Source: Treponema saccharophilum DSM 2985 (lineage in GTDB: Bacteria > Spirochaetota > Spirochaetia > Treponematales > Treponemataceae). From it: DNA of 64,000 nt. Shown one piece after another: positions 34,702-43,825 of this stretch. The translations under genes and the position numbers were made by a program. The DNA is taken from assembly GCF_000255555.1 (NCBI RefSeq), contig NZ_AGRW01000053.1:124001-188000 (forward strand), read 5' to 3'. Each line of letters begins with the position of its first letter. Position 1 is the stretch's first letter. The notes beneath the pieces were generated by a model. That model saw only the letters and a list, made by a program, of their open reading frames with translations. It was not told where the DNA came from and made no database searches.

Positions 34702-35574
34702 TCAGAGGACGACCTTTCTGAGGGCGTACTCGAGGATGTCCGTCGCGCCGAGCGACTGGAGGCGCGGCAGGAGCGTCGGAACCTCGCTCTTCTTAACGGC
34801 GATTTTCACGGCGAAACCGTCGTTTCCGTACAGCGGGCTGACGGTCGGGCTTTTCATCGCGGGGATTCCCTTGATGAGCGAGTCGATGTTCTCCTTCGAG
34901 ACGTTCATCTCAAGCATGACGCGGCTCCTCGCGTTGAGGACGGACTCGAAAAGCATCTTCAGCTCCATGATTTTGCGCTTCTTCGACTCGTCCGCCATCG
35001 CCTCTTTCGACGCGTACATTCTCGTCGATGACGTCATGAGCGTGTCGACAATCTTGAGGTTGTTCGCGCGGAGCGACGAGCCGGTCGACGTGTTGTCTAT
35101 GAGGATGTGCGCGAGCGAATCCTCGTTGTCCTGAACGAATCCCTCGCTCGTTCCCCACGTGCGGAAAATCTGCCCGTCGATTTTTCTCTCGGAAATCCAT
35201 TTCTTCGAAAGGTTCTGGTATTCCGTGGCGATTGTCACGGGCGTCCTGATGAGCGAGTCGAAATCGACCGTGTTCGGGATTGCAGCGACGATGCGCACGG
35301 GGTCAAACCCGAGATCCATAATCTCGACGACATCGTTCTCCACCCCGTTCTCGTACACCCAGTCCTTCCCGCTGAAACCGACGTCCGCCTTGTTCCCCGC
35401 AAGAAGCGCGCTCGTTATCTGCGGCTTGACGACCTGAAACGAGAGGTCGTCCTGATTCGTCGTCGGAAAATATGTCCTGTCAGGAAGATGGATTGAAATA
35501 CCGACATCGTTCAAAAGCGCGTACACAGATTCGTAGATTCGTCCTTTCGCAAGCAAAATTCTCAGTTTGTCCAT
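34702..35574 (-). CDS. hisG: ATP phosphoribosyltransferase, long form
   Basis: First step of histidine synthesis. 290 residues, the long form with a C-terminal regulatory ACT-like domain (about 215-290), which works without HisZ and is inhibited by histidine. Signatures are LRILLAKGRIYES at the start, ADVGFSGKDWVYE, the PRPP loop ILIDNTSTGSSLRANNLK, and GIPAMKSPTVSPL. The start at 35574 is set by TTGGAG upstream. The frame stays open far upstream only because of the repeat array there. Other his genes are scattered (hisB at 59515). Confidence 0.95.
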   Translation of the reverse strand: MDKLRILLAKGRIYESVYALLNDVGISIHLPDRTYFPTTNQDDLSFQVVKPQITSALLAGNKADVGFSGKDWVYENGVENDVVEIMDLGFDPVRIVAAIPNTVDFDSLIRTPVTIATEYQNLSKKWISERKIDGQIFRTWGTSEGFVQDNEDSLAHILIDNTSTGSSLRANNLKIVDTLMTSSTRMYASKEAMADESKKRKIMELKMLFESVLNARSRVMLEMNVSKENIDSLIKGIPAMKSPTVSPLYGNDGFAVKIAVKKSEVPTLLPRLQSLGATDILEYALRKVVL

Positions 35575-35667
35575 TGCAGTCTCCAAAAAATTGATTCGTA
35601 AAGAGGCGCCCGGAATCACGATTCCCGGACAAACGACATTATAAAGGAATGGGACATCTTGTAGAAT

Positions 35668-36000
35668 GCGCTTGCATTTCTTTTTCCGTTCTAAGATTGG
35701 CTTGGTTGGAGCAAGCGTGCGCCGGTGCGCGATGCGCACCTTCCGTGCCCGGGCGGGCGGTGAGCATTTCTTTTTCCGTTCCAAGTTCGGCTTGGCAGGA
35801 GCAAGCGGGCGCCGGTGCGCGATGCGCACCTTCCGTGCCCGGGCGGGCTGTGAGCATTTCTTTTTCCGTTCCAAGTTCGGCTTGGCGGGAGCAAGCGTGC
35901 GACGGTGCGCGATGCGCACCTTCCGTGCCCGGGCGGGCTGTGAGCATTTCTTTTTCCGTTCCAAGTTCGGCTTGGCGGGAGCAAGCGTGTGACGGTGCGA
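35668..36000. repeat. family A repeat cluster 1 (about 90 bp x 4)
   Basis: Four near-identical units in tandem between hisG and the chemoreceptor gene. Each holds TTTTTCCGTTC(T/C)AAG, GGCTTGG(T/C)(T/G)GGAGCAAGCG, then the hairpin GGTGCGC-GAT-GCGCACC and a CCGGGCGGGC end. The first unit starts GCGCTTGC, which can pair with GCAAGCG. The same family lies at 46651, 51261 and 61079. The unit is a multiple of three, so spurious reading frames run through it on both strands; none is believable as a gene. Confidence 0.9.
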
Positions 36001-36027
36001 GAGCGGACTGGTGAAGGAATTAAAAAG

Positions 36028-36142
36028 GGCTGTCCAATACGTTCTTTGCCCAGCGTCATTCCGAACTTGTTTCGGAATCTCTGCACAATATGAAGCGTAG
36101 CTGCTGAAACAAGTTCAGCATGACAATACTTTTGGACAGCCC
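36028..36142 (-). repeat. nested inverted-repeat element (R1 type), terminator of the chemoreceptor gene
   Basis: Outer 11-bp arms GGGCTGTCCAA (36028-36038) and TTGGACAGCCC (36132-36142) enclose two inner hairpins: TTCCGAACTTGTTTCGGAA and GCTGAAACAAGTTCAGC. On the minus strand the outer stem is followed by TTTTT, so it should end the chemoreceptor transcript. Its shape is like a small non-autonomous element; no target duplication is evident. Confidence 0.7.
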
Positions 36143-36153
36143 CATTGAGGAAA

Positions 36154-38229
36154 TTAGACTTTGAAGACGTTGACTTCCTTGTCGATTTCCTGGATGGATT
36201 TATCCATTGCGGCAGAAATTTCTATGAGGATTTTCTTCGAGTCGTTGATTTTCACGGCCTCGCTGTTCATCAAATCCATCTCCGTCTGCATGTTCGCCGT
36301 CGAATTCTTCAACTCCTGGGCGTTGTTCAGGATTGAACGGCTTTCGCTGCGCATCGTTGACGACGCGTTTTTGACGTGGGCCGTCGAATCGTTGAGGCTT
36401 GCGAGCGCGTTGTTTATCAAATCGGAATTCTGCGCCTGCATTTTCATCGAATCGGAAATCTCGACGATGATTTCGTTCGTCATCTTTATGTCGCCGGAAA
36501 CGTTGTCGAACGATTTCTGCGTCTCGCCCGATTTAATGACGATTTCGGAAATAGAATTCTCGATTGCCATGAGCTGCTCGCCGATTGTGCGCGACTGCTC
36601 AGAAGACGTTTCCGCGAGCTGCCTGATTTCGTCCGCGACGACGCTGAATCCCTTTCCAGCCTCGCCCGCGTGGGCCGCCTCGATTGCGGCGTTCATCGCC
36701 AGGAGGTTCGTCTGCTCGGCTATCGCGGAAATCATCGTGTTTGCTTCCTGAAGCATCGTGCTCTGCGCCTGAATCTCCTCGATTTTCCTGTTGACCTCGC
36801 TCTGCATCGTGATTCCGGTGCGCGCGTTCTCCTCCAAATCCTCGAACGAGCTTGTGAGGCGGCTGACGGACGAGTTGACGGTTCCGATAATTCCGACCAT
36901 CTCCTTGACAGAATTTTCCGCGACGGAAACGTTCGAAACCTGCTTGTCGATTCTTCCGCCCAAATCGCCGATTCCGTTGAATATCCGCTCGATTCCGTCA
37001 ACAGTCGAAGCGACCCGCCCAATCTGGAACGTTATCGTCCGCTCGAATTCCGCGAGGCTTTCGACAATCTGCTTTATCGATGACGAGGTGTTGTCTATGC
37101 TCTCATGGAGGATTCCGCCGTTATCGACAAGGCTGTCCTTCGAGTTTTTCACTTTCGACATTATCGTGTGGACTTTTTCTATGAAACAGTTGAATTCGCC
37201 GCAAAGTGTCCTCAGCATTTTGAGCGACTGGAATTTCTCGATGTCGATTCTGCGGGAAAGGTCCGCGTCGCCGCTCGAAAGGTCGTGCGTCATGTACGTA
37301 AGAGTCATGAGCGGGTTGAGGAGCCTTCTGTACATAATTACGAAAACGTTCAGGAGCACGAAAAGGAGGACAAGCGCGAGCGGAATAGCCGCATTGATGA
37401 AGAATTCCTTGAACGTAAGCTCCTTGCTGACGATGCAGTACCATCCGACATCGGGTAGCGGGCATATGGCATAGACCATATTGACCGTCGATATGAACGA
37501 TATCGATTTCGGCTGAATTACATCGTCGCTTTTTCCGCGCAAAGCCGGGATGACCTCGAGGATATCCGCCTTCCGCTCCATCAGAGAAGTGTCGAGCGAG
37601 GCCGAGACAATCCTGTCGGAATTGTACATGTACATCTTGATGTCATTCGGAAGCGTCCCGTACATTGTCTTGACGAAATCAGAAACGGGAATTCCCGTTC
37701 CGATTATCCCGAGGAATTCCCGTTTTGCCCCGCGCACGATGGCGTTCACCCATGCGAACGTCGCGTTGAGCGCCATCTCGTAGTCGATGAACAAATCGTA
37801 GTCCTTCGTCATTTTCTCCGTCATGTTGTACCACGCCGACGAGGCGTCATTTTTGTCGAGGACGTACTGCTCCTTGTTGTTTATATAATAGATGAGGTCC
37901 TTGTCGTTTATCATAAAAGTCTGGTTCGAAGAGAAGGAAGTCTGGTAGGAGGCAATCTCGGCAAACGCCTCTTCCTTCAGAATCGGGTCATACGGATTCT
38001 GCATGTACGACTTTATGAGCGGGGATTTCGACATCTGAATTCCCAATGCGAGCTGGTCCTTGAACCCGACATCGAATTCGAGCCGCTTCATGCTCACAAC
38101 TTTCTCCAAATCGGCCGAAGCTCTATTCCCGAAGGAAATTCTGGCTCCAAAATTGACTGCCATAATGGCGGCAACGATAGCACATGCAAAATACAACTTC
38201 TTGAGCCACGCATTCAGCCCGCTACGCAT
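36154..38229 (-). CDS. methyl-accepting chemotaxis protein
   Basis: 691-residue inner-membrane chemoreceptor. TM1 at about 12-30; a long periplasmic Cache-like sensor to about 290; TM2 (PLALVLLFVLLNVFVIMY); a HAMP-like linker; then the signalling domain with the hairpin tip AMNAAIEAAHAGEAGKGFSVVADEIRQLAE. Methylation helices flank it. It would pass signals to CheW/CheA and steer the periplasmic flagella. The start at 38229 has AAAGGAG upstream. Ligand unknown. Monocistronic. Confidence 0.95.
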   Translation of the reverse strand: MRSGLNAWLKKLYFACAIVAAIMAVNFGARISFGNRASADLEKVVSMKRLEFDVGFKDQLALGIQMSKSPLIKSYMQNPYDPILKEEAFAEIASYQTSFSSNQTFMINDKDLIYYINNKEQYVLDKNDASSAWYNMTEKMTKDYDLFIDYEMALNATFAWVNAIVRGAKREFLGIIGTGIPVSDFVKTMYGTLPNDIKMYMYNSDRIVSASLDTSLMERKADILEVIPALRGKSDDVIQPKSISFISTVNMVYAICPLPDVGWYCIVSKELTFKEFFINAAIPLALVLLFVLLNVFVIMYRRLLNPLMTLTYMTHDLSSGDADLSRRIDIEKFQSLKMLRTLCGEFNCFIEKVHTIMSKVKNSKDSLVDNGGILHESIDNTSSSIKQIVESLAEFERTITFQIGRVASTVDGIERIFNGIGDLGGRIDKQVSNVSVAENSVKEMVGIIGTVNSSVSRLTSSFEDLEENARTGITMQSEVNRKIEEIQAQSTMLQEANTMISAIAEQTNLLAMNAAIEAAHAGEAGKGFSVVADEIRQLAETSSEQSRTIGEQLMAIENSISEIVIKSGETQKSFDNVSGDIKMTNEIIVEISDSMKMQAQNSDLINNALASLNDSTAHVKNASSTMRSESRSILNNAQELKNSTANMQTEMDLMNSEAVKINDSKKILIEISAAMDKSIQEIDKEVNVFKV

Positions 38230-38369
38230 AAAGATTCTCCTTTTTGTATAACACTTTTTGATTCTCACTAATCGGCCATACGAAAAACATTCCGCATAGA
38301 CATACCGCAACATGATAACATAAAAACGCCGATTTTAAAAAAATCACTCCAACAATTTTTTTCGCACAG

Positions 38370-38408
38370 AAAAAAAAACGCCGCCAACGGAAAAACCTGC
38401 TGGCGGCG
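38370..38408 (-). terminator. terminator of the rhamnogalacturonan lyase gene
   Basis: On the minus strand an 8-bp stem CGCCGCCA / TGGCGGCG is followed by at least eight T. Confidence 0.85.
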
Positions 38409-38466
38409 CATGAAAAATCATCGGTATGAAACGCTGTCCGGCAACAAATTTACCGGACAATCATCC

Positions 38467-41316
38467 TTATTTCCTTCCCGGATAGATTACGGACGGAACG
38501 GGTATCTTCTTGGAGCGGACCGTTTTCGAGATGTCCTCGCCAAGATAGAAGCTGAGGCACGGCGGCTGGTTGTAGCCGTTGTTCTGCCATGCGACAGACA
38601 AGCGGTAAACGGGGTCGTGCATGAGCGTGTAGATGAGGTATTTCGTCGGCTCCGTCGTCGTATAGATGCGGAGCTCGGTGTCGTCATCGCTCGGAACGAC
38701 GACCTCCTCACGCCAGTCGCCGAGGATGTCCGCCTGAAGCGACGGATTTGCCTTCGTCGAGTTGTTGCTGTGCGTTCCCGTAAAGCGGACCGTCTCCTTG
38801 AGCGTCCGGGAAAGCTCATCGAACTTGTAGAGGTTTATGCAGTCGAGCGGAGCCAAATCGTCGAGAAGCTCGTGGAGCAAATCGCCGTCCCAGTAAATCT
38901 TGAAGTTCATCGATGGAACGACGGAACGGTCGACGAGTGTTTCGCCGTAAATATTGTAGACGGAGCCGCCCTTCTCCGCGCCCGAACCGCCGGCACCCCA
39001 GAAATTGTAGCCCGGCTCTTTCGTGATGTTCGCCGCCATAGCGCGCCCGGCATCCTTCGCCGCGTAATAGACGAGCTTCGCCTCGCCAGTCGCCGCATCG
39101 TGAAGGACAAGGCTCGCGACGGCAGGTTCCTCGCGCGGCTGCCAGACGTAAAGCCCCTCGACTTCCGGGTCGAACTGCCCGATGTGGATTGCGTCGGCAT
39201 GGGAGCCTTTCTCGCGGAGCATTTCGCCGTCCATCGCGTAGAGAATCGTTCCGTCATCGTCGAGCGTCAAATCGCCGGCGACAATCTCGTCCTTCCCGTC
39301 GTTGTCGACGTCCGCCACGGCAAGGTTGTGGTTTCCGAGAGCGCCGCCGCGACCTTCCTTCGCGGAATCGAACGACCAGCGGAGGCGGGCTTTCCCGTCA
39401 ACGAGGTCGTATGCCGCGTAGGCCGTGCGCGCATAGTATCCGCGCCCGAGAACGGCGCTCGGTTTTGTTCCGTCCAGATATGCCGCGCAGGCGTTCCAGC
39501 GGTCGCTTCTGTTGTACCAGGTGTCGCCCCAGCTCGATACGTTTCCGACAGGGAATTCGTACTCCACGGTGTCGAGGATTTTTCCCGTCATTCCTTCAAA
39601 GAACGTGACGTACTCGGGGCCGCCCGTAACGTGCCCGCGCGATTTTCCCTCGCGGGAAATCCACTTTCCGTTGTCGGACGCGTTTCCGATGACGCCGATA
39701 ACGTTGCTCGTGTCGATTTTTCCGTCGGTGACGCCGTACACGGTCGTCGCGTCTGCCGTCTTGAGAAACACCTCGCTCTTTCCGTCGCCGTCAAAATCGG
39801 CAACGACAATCTGGTTGTAGTGGGCGCCGGAAGTAAGGTTCAGCCCCATGTCGATTCTCCACAGCGGGGTTCCGTCGAGTTTGTACGCGTCGAACAAAGT
39901 CGGGCCGGTAAGCGTCGCCTTGCTCGAATCGATAGCGTCGCTCGGATACCACTTCACGATAATCTCGTACGAGCCGTCTCCGTCGAGGTCTCCGACAGTC
40001 GCGTCGTTCATGCTGTAGGTGTACGGGCCGTCGCCGTTCTCACCGCCCTCGGGCTTCTGCACTTTTATGGAAAGGTAGCTGTCCGCCGACGCCTTCGCCT
40101 CGGCAGTGTCGGACAACGCTCCGTCCTTGTACGTCTCGACCGTGTAGACGTCGCCCGGCTTTCCCTTTTTGTCGAGGTAATTCGCGACGGAAAGCTTCTT
40201 CGCCACGACCGTCCCGTTCTTGAGGACGTTGAACGAAAGCTTCTCCTTGAATTCATCGGCGCGGATTCTCCAGCTGACGAAAATTCCCTTGCCTGCCTTC
40301 ACCGCAATGACGCCGCGGTCGAGCCATTCAGCCTGGCGCTCGGTTTCCGGGACGGGAAGCCTGTTGTAGACGTACTGGACAGCCTTCTTGTTCAAATCGT
40401 TGTCCACGATTCCTGAAGCGGGAATCGTTCCCTCGAACGTGTAAACGCCCTCCTTCTCGCAATCCCATTCCTTCCCGACGCTTTTCCACGACGATACCGT
40501 CGCGTCCGCCCCAAGCCCGTTCGCGAGCGTGACGGGAACTTTTTTCGGGAGGTTGAGGCCCTTCACGTCCTTTGCCGTTCCAGTGTAGACGCGCGCATAC
40601 GGAAGCGGGGCAACGGTCGTTATCGAATTCTTCGAGATTGCCTCGACGGCAAAATTCACGTTGTCGAGGAACGTCGTCCACGTGATGTTGTTTCCGCTCG
40701 TCCGGATTCCGGTGAGGGTCATCTTCGCGATGACGCCGCTGAATTCACCGCCGGACACTTCCGCCGCGATGTCCGCGGAATTTCCGCTTGACGAATCCTT
40801 TACGGTGCCGGAGATTTTCCCGCTCCGCACGTCGAACAAAAGCGACACCGAATACCACACATCGTCGCGGGCAAACGGAAGCGCCACGGGCTTTCCGTTT
40901 CCGGCACGGTAGGAAAGGGAGCCGTTGTGCGTGAAGTCGAGCGCGAACGCCGTCTTCCCGTCGGAATCGATGAACGTCACCTGTCCGCCGTTCTCGTCCG
41001 GATTCGAGCCTTTGTCGTTGATTTTTCCCGGAAACCAGTCGAACGAGACGGAAATCGTCTTTCCCGTAACTGCGGGCGAGAATTTCTTTGTCGCCACGCG
41101 CCCACCCTTCTGGTTCTCCATGCCGAATTCAAGCTTCGGAGTCGCATTCCCCGCGACAGCCGATTTGCTCACTCTCAATACCGCCCCGCTCGTCGAAAAT
41201 CCCCACGGCGCATCGGATTTCTCATCGGAAAAATCCGTCCCCATTTCAGCGGAGAATGCCGGAACGACCGACAGCGCGAACACGGACGCGGCTGCCAGAA
41301 GAAGTCTTCTTTTCAT
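38467..41316 (-). CDS. rhamnogalacturonan lyase, polysaccharide lyase family 11
   Basis: Cleaves the rhamnogalacturonan I backbone of pectin by beta-elimination. 949 residues, signal peptide 1-23. The PL11 propeller (about 265-949) starts RQAEWLDRGVIAVKAGKGIFVSWR and carries Ca2+ loops GDLDGDGSYE, ADFDGDGKSE and ADVDNDGKDE, plus GNHNLAVAD, LGDWREEVVVPS and TLMHDPVYRLSVAWQNNGYNQP near the end. About 240 residues before it form an extra beta-rich, lectin-like domain not present in the shorter YesW/YesX type. No C-terminal anchor is seen. SD AGGAGG. It fits a pectin-fermenting treponeme. Confidence 0.95.
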   Translation of the reverse strand: MKRRLLLAAASVFALSVVPAFSAEMGTDFSDEKSDAPWGFSTSGAVLRVSKSAVAGNATPKLEFGMENQKGGRVATKKFSPAVTGKTISVSFDWFPGKINDKGSNPDENGGQVTFIDSDGKTAFALDFTHNGSLSYRAGNGKPVALPFARDDVWYSVSLLFDVRSGKISGTVKDSSSGNSADIAAEVSGGEFSGVIAKMTLTGIRTSGNNITWTTFLDNVNFAVEAISKNSITTVAPLPYARVYTGTAKDVKGLNLPKKVPVTLANGLGADATVSSWKSVGKEWDCEKEGVYTFEGTIPASGIVDNDLNKKAVQYVYNRLPVPETERQAEWLDRGVIAVKAGKGIFVSWRIRADEFKEKLSFNVLKNGTVVAKKLSVANYLDKKGKPGDVYTVETYKDGALSDTAEAKASADSYLSIKVQKPEGGENGDGPYTYSMNDATVGDLDGDGSYEIIVKWYPSDAIDSSKATLTGPTLFDAYKLDGTPLWRIDMGLNLTSGAHYNQIVVADFDGDGKSEVFLKTADATTVYGVTDGKIDTSNVIGVIGNASDNGKWISREGKSRGHVTGGPEYVTFFEGMTGKILDTVEYEFPVGNVSSWGDTWYNRSDRWNACAAYLDGTKPSAVLGRGYYARTAYAAYDLVDGKARLRWSFDSAKEGRGGALGNHNLAVADVDNDGKDEIVAGDLTLDDDGTILYAMDGEMLREKGSHADAIHIGQFDPEVEGLYVWQPREEPAVASLVLHDAATGEAKLVYYAAKDAGRAMAANITKEPGYNFWGAGGSGAEKGGSVYNIYGETLVDRSVVPSMNFKIYWDGDLLHELLDDLAPLDCINLYKFDELSRTLKETVRFTGTHSNNSTKANPSLQADILGDWREEVVVPSDDDTELRIYTTTEPTKYLIYTLMHDPVYRLSVAWQNNGYNQPPCLSFYLGEDISKTVRSKKIPVPSVIYPGRK

Positions 41317-41394
41317 GGTTCCTCCTATAACTTTCGCGGAAGATTCCGCTTTTTCCACAATAAAATCCGGTTCCATTTCCGGAATATTTTTCAT

Positions 41395-42000
41395 TTTTTC
41401 TCAGTATCCTTTTATCAGAAACAGCACAAAGCAAACTGAAAAAACGCCGTTTTCGCGAACAAATTTTTAGGATGCCGAAAAAAAATCCCCGCGCGCATAT
41501 CGTATGATAGCACCAAAATCCACACAGCGAATTCTATGCGACAAACAGTTTCGCAATTAGCAGAACAACGTCATCCATCTTTACGATAACGTCTGTAAGC
41601 CGCATTGCTCCCGCGACATATTTTCCCGCGAGTCGGAGCGGCTTCGGCATCACGCGCGATGCGCGTGCGCCCTTGATTGATGTGCGCGCGATGTTTTGGG
41701 GAAAGGACGACAGTTTTTTTTAAGCAAAGAAAGCAGCATTGCTCCCGCGACATGTTTTCCCGCGAGTCGGAGCGGCTTCGGCATCACGCGCGATGCGCGT
41801 GCGCCCTTGATGGAAGTGCGCGCGATGTTTTGGGAAAAAGGCGACATTTTTTTTAAGCAAAGAAAGCCGCATTGCTTTTACGACATATTTTCCCGCGAGT
41901 CGGAGCGGCTTCGGCATCACGCGCAGGCGCGTGCGCCCCTGATTGATATGCGCGCGATGTTTTGGGAAAGGACGACATGTTTTCCTGCGGAAGGGGGAAG
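41395..42000. repeat. tandem array B (about 130 bp x 3) in a 785-bp gene-free stretch
   Basis: From about 41600 to 41985 three units follow each other, each with GC(A/C)GCATTGCTCCCGCGACAT, CGCGAGTCGGAGCGGCTTC, the palindrome-like CACGCGCGATGCGCGTG and ATGTTTTGGGAAA, ending in a T run and AAGCAAAGAAA. The third unit is diverged. 41395-41600 holds AT-rich DNA with the lyase promoter region and nothing else I can name. Open frames across the array are artefacts of the repeats. Confidence 0.85.
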
Positions 42001-42100
42001 GCATTTTTCATTTTGTGGAAGGGAAAACCGGAAGAATGACAAATTCTTCGCGTCTGTGGTAGAATCGGGGCGCTTTTCAGAAAAATTAACGGAGGAAAAA

Positions 42101-42595
42101 ATGGACGGAAAGGAAGAAATCCTCGATTTGCTGCGGGAGAACGCGAGACTTTCCGCGGAGGACATATCGGCGATGACGAAAAAGTCGGAGGCCGAGGTTA
42201 ACGCTATAATAAAATCGCTCGAGGACGAGGGCGTCATCCTCAAATACGCCGCGATCGTCAATCCGGAAAAAGACGAGACATGCAGGGACAAAGTTTTTGC
42301 CGAGATAGAGATTCAGTGCGCGCCGGAACGGGAGCACGGGTTCGACAAAATCGCCGAGAGGATTTACCGGTTCCCGCAGGTGAAATCGCTTTACCTCATG
42401 AGCGGCGGATACGACCTCAAAGTCGTAATCGAAGGGGACAATCTGCGCGACGTCGCGTCGTTCGTCTCGAGCAAGCTTTCCACGCTGAACGGCGTCCGCT
42501 CGACAAAAACGCATTTTCTCCTCAAGAAATACAAGGAGAACGATGTCCTTTACGTCGAGGACGAGTCGGACAGGCGCGAAGGCGTGATGGCGTAA
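42101..42595 (+). CDS. Lrp/AsnC family transcriptional regulator
   Basis: 164 residues: an N-terminal winged helix (EEILDLLRENARLSAEDISAMTKKSEAEVNAIIKSLE...) followed by a RAM/ACT-like ligand domain (about 70-150) with VKSLYLMSGGYDLKVVIEGDNLRDVASF. Such regulators sense amino acids as dimers or octamers. SD GGAGG lies 6 nt before the ATG. The aminotransferase gene follows after 36 nt, so the regulator very likely controls it, and perhaps itself. Confidence 0.93.
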   Translation: MDGKEEILDLLRENARLSAEDISAMTKKSEAEVNAIIKSLEDEGVILKYAAIVNPEKDETCRDKVFAEIEIQCAPEREHGFDKIAERIYRFPQVKSLYLMSGGYDLKVVIEGDNLRDVASFVSSKLSTLNGVRSTKTHFLLKKYKENDVLYVEDESDRREGVMA

Positions 42596-42631
42596 GCACG
42601 CAAAAGCTGGGCACACAATTAAGGAATCAGA

Positions 42632-43801
42632 ATGAACACGAGAGAAGACAAATTTTCGCGGGCGATGATGGAAACACCTCCGTCGGGAATCCGCAAGTTT
42701 TTTGAGATGCTTATCGGGCACGACGACGTAATCTCGCTTTCCGTCGGCGAGCCGGATTTTCCGACGCCGTGGGTAATACGCGAGGAGGCATACTACCACC
42801 TCGAAAAAGGGCACACGTCGTACACGTCGAACTGGGGATTGATAGAGCTTCGCGAGGAAATCGCGAAATATATGGAAAAATACGGGATGTACTTCAACCC
42901 GAAGAACGAGATACTCCCCACTGTCGGGGCGAGCGAGGGCGTCGACGTCGTCCTGCGCGCGATTCTCAACCCCGGCGACGAGATAATCGTCGTGCAGCCC
43001 TGCTACGTCAACTACGTCCCGCTCGCGAACCTCTGTCAGGCAAAGGTCGTCCCGATTGACTCGAGCGTGAACGGATACTACCCGACGGCGGAGCAGATTT
43101 CCGCGGCGATAACGCCGAAGACGAAGGCGCTGATGATTTGCTCGCCGAACAACCCGACGGGAACGATGATTCCGAAAGAGGAGCTGAAAAAAATCGCCGA
43201 TGTCGTAATCAAGAACCAAATCTGGTGCATCTCCGACGAAATCTACTGCGAGCTTGCGTACGACAACGCCGAGCACGTCTCAATCGGAAGCTTCCCCGGG
43301 ATGAAGGACTACGCGATAATCCTGAACGGTTTCTCGAAAAGCTTCGCGATGACGGGATGGAGAATCGGCTACATCGCCGCGCCGTCCGAGCTTTTGGGGC
43401 AGATTGTAAAGCTCCACGGATACAACACGATTTGCCCGCCGATTTTCTCGCAGTACGCGGCGGCGGAGGGTCTGAAGCACGGATGGAAGGACGTCGAGAA
43501 AATGCGGACGAGCTACCAGCAGAGGCGGAACCTCATGTACAAGGCATTCTGCGACATGAACCTTCCCGTCCCCGAACCGACGGGCGCGTTCTACATGTTC
43601 CCCGACATCACGTCGACGGGAATGACGAGCGAGGAATTCGCGCTCGGGCTGTTCCAAGAGCACAACGTCGCGGTCGTTCCCGGAAACGTGTTCGGGCTTG
43701 GCGGCGAGGGGCACATACGATGCTGCTACGCGACGTCAATCGACAAGATAAAAATCGCGCTCGACAGAATCCGCGATTTCGTCGAGTCCAAGAAACGCTG
43801 A
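42632..43801 (+). CDS. PLP aminotransferase, class I/II (aspartate/aromatic type)
   Basis: 389-residue fold-type I aminotransferase. VGEPDFPTP at the start, TVGASEGVDVVLRAILNPGDEI, CSPNNPTGTMIP, SDEIYCELAYD and the Schiff-base lysine at 236 in NGFSKSFAMTGWRIGY; the carboxylate-binding Arg lies in GHIRCCYATS. The closest types are the aspartate/aromatic (AraT or PatA-like) enzymes; the exact amino acid is unknown. It sits between an Lrp regulator and a nitroreductase on one strand. Confidence 0.93.
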   Translation: MNTREDKFSRAMMETPPSGIRKFFEMLIGHDDVISLSVGEPDFPTPWVIREEAYYHLEKGHTSYTSNWGLIELREEIAKYMEKYGMYFNPKNEILPTVGASEGVDVVLRAILNPGDEIIVVQPCYVNYVPLANLCQAKVVPIDSSVNGYYPTAEQISAAITPKTKALMICSPNNPTGTMIPKEELKKIADVVIKNQIWCISDEIYCELAYDNAEHVSIGSFPGMKDYAIILNGFSKSFAMTGWRIGYIAAPSELLGQIVKLHGYNTICPPIFSQYAAAEGLKHGWKDVEKMRTSYQQRRNLMYKAFCDMNLPVPEPTGAFYMFPDITSTGMTSEEFALGLFQEHNVAVVPGNVFGLGGEGHIRCCYATSIDKIKIALDRIRDFVESKKR

Positions 43802-43825
43802 CAAAACGGAAACGGAGATGAAAAC

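Noticed and set aside
35575-35964. N-terminal extension of HisG by 130 residues
   Set aside because: The open frame comes from the 90-bp repeats; the true HisG start with a ribosome site is at 35574.
36028-36142. Insertion sequence
   Set aside because: Only 115 bp, no transposase frame and no visible target duplication.
38410-40416. 668-codon open frame antisense to the rhamnogalacturonan lyase
   Set aside because: Typical shadow of a GC-rich gene: Arg/Val-rich, no motifs, and the opposite strand has a well-conserved enzyme.
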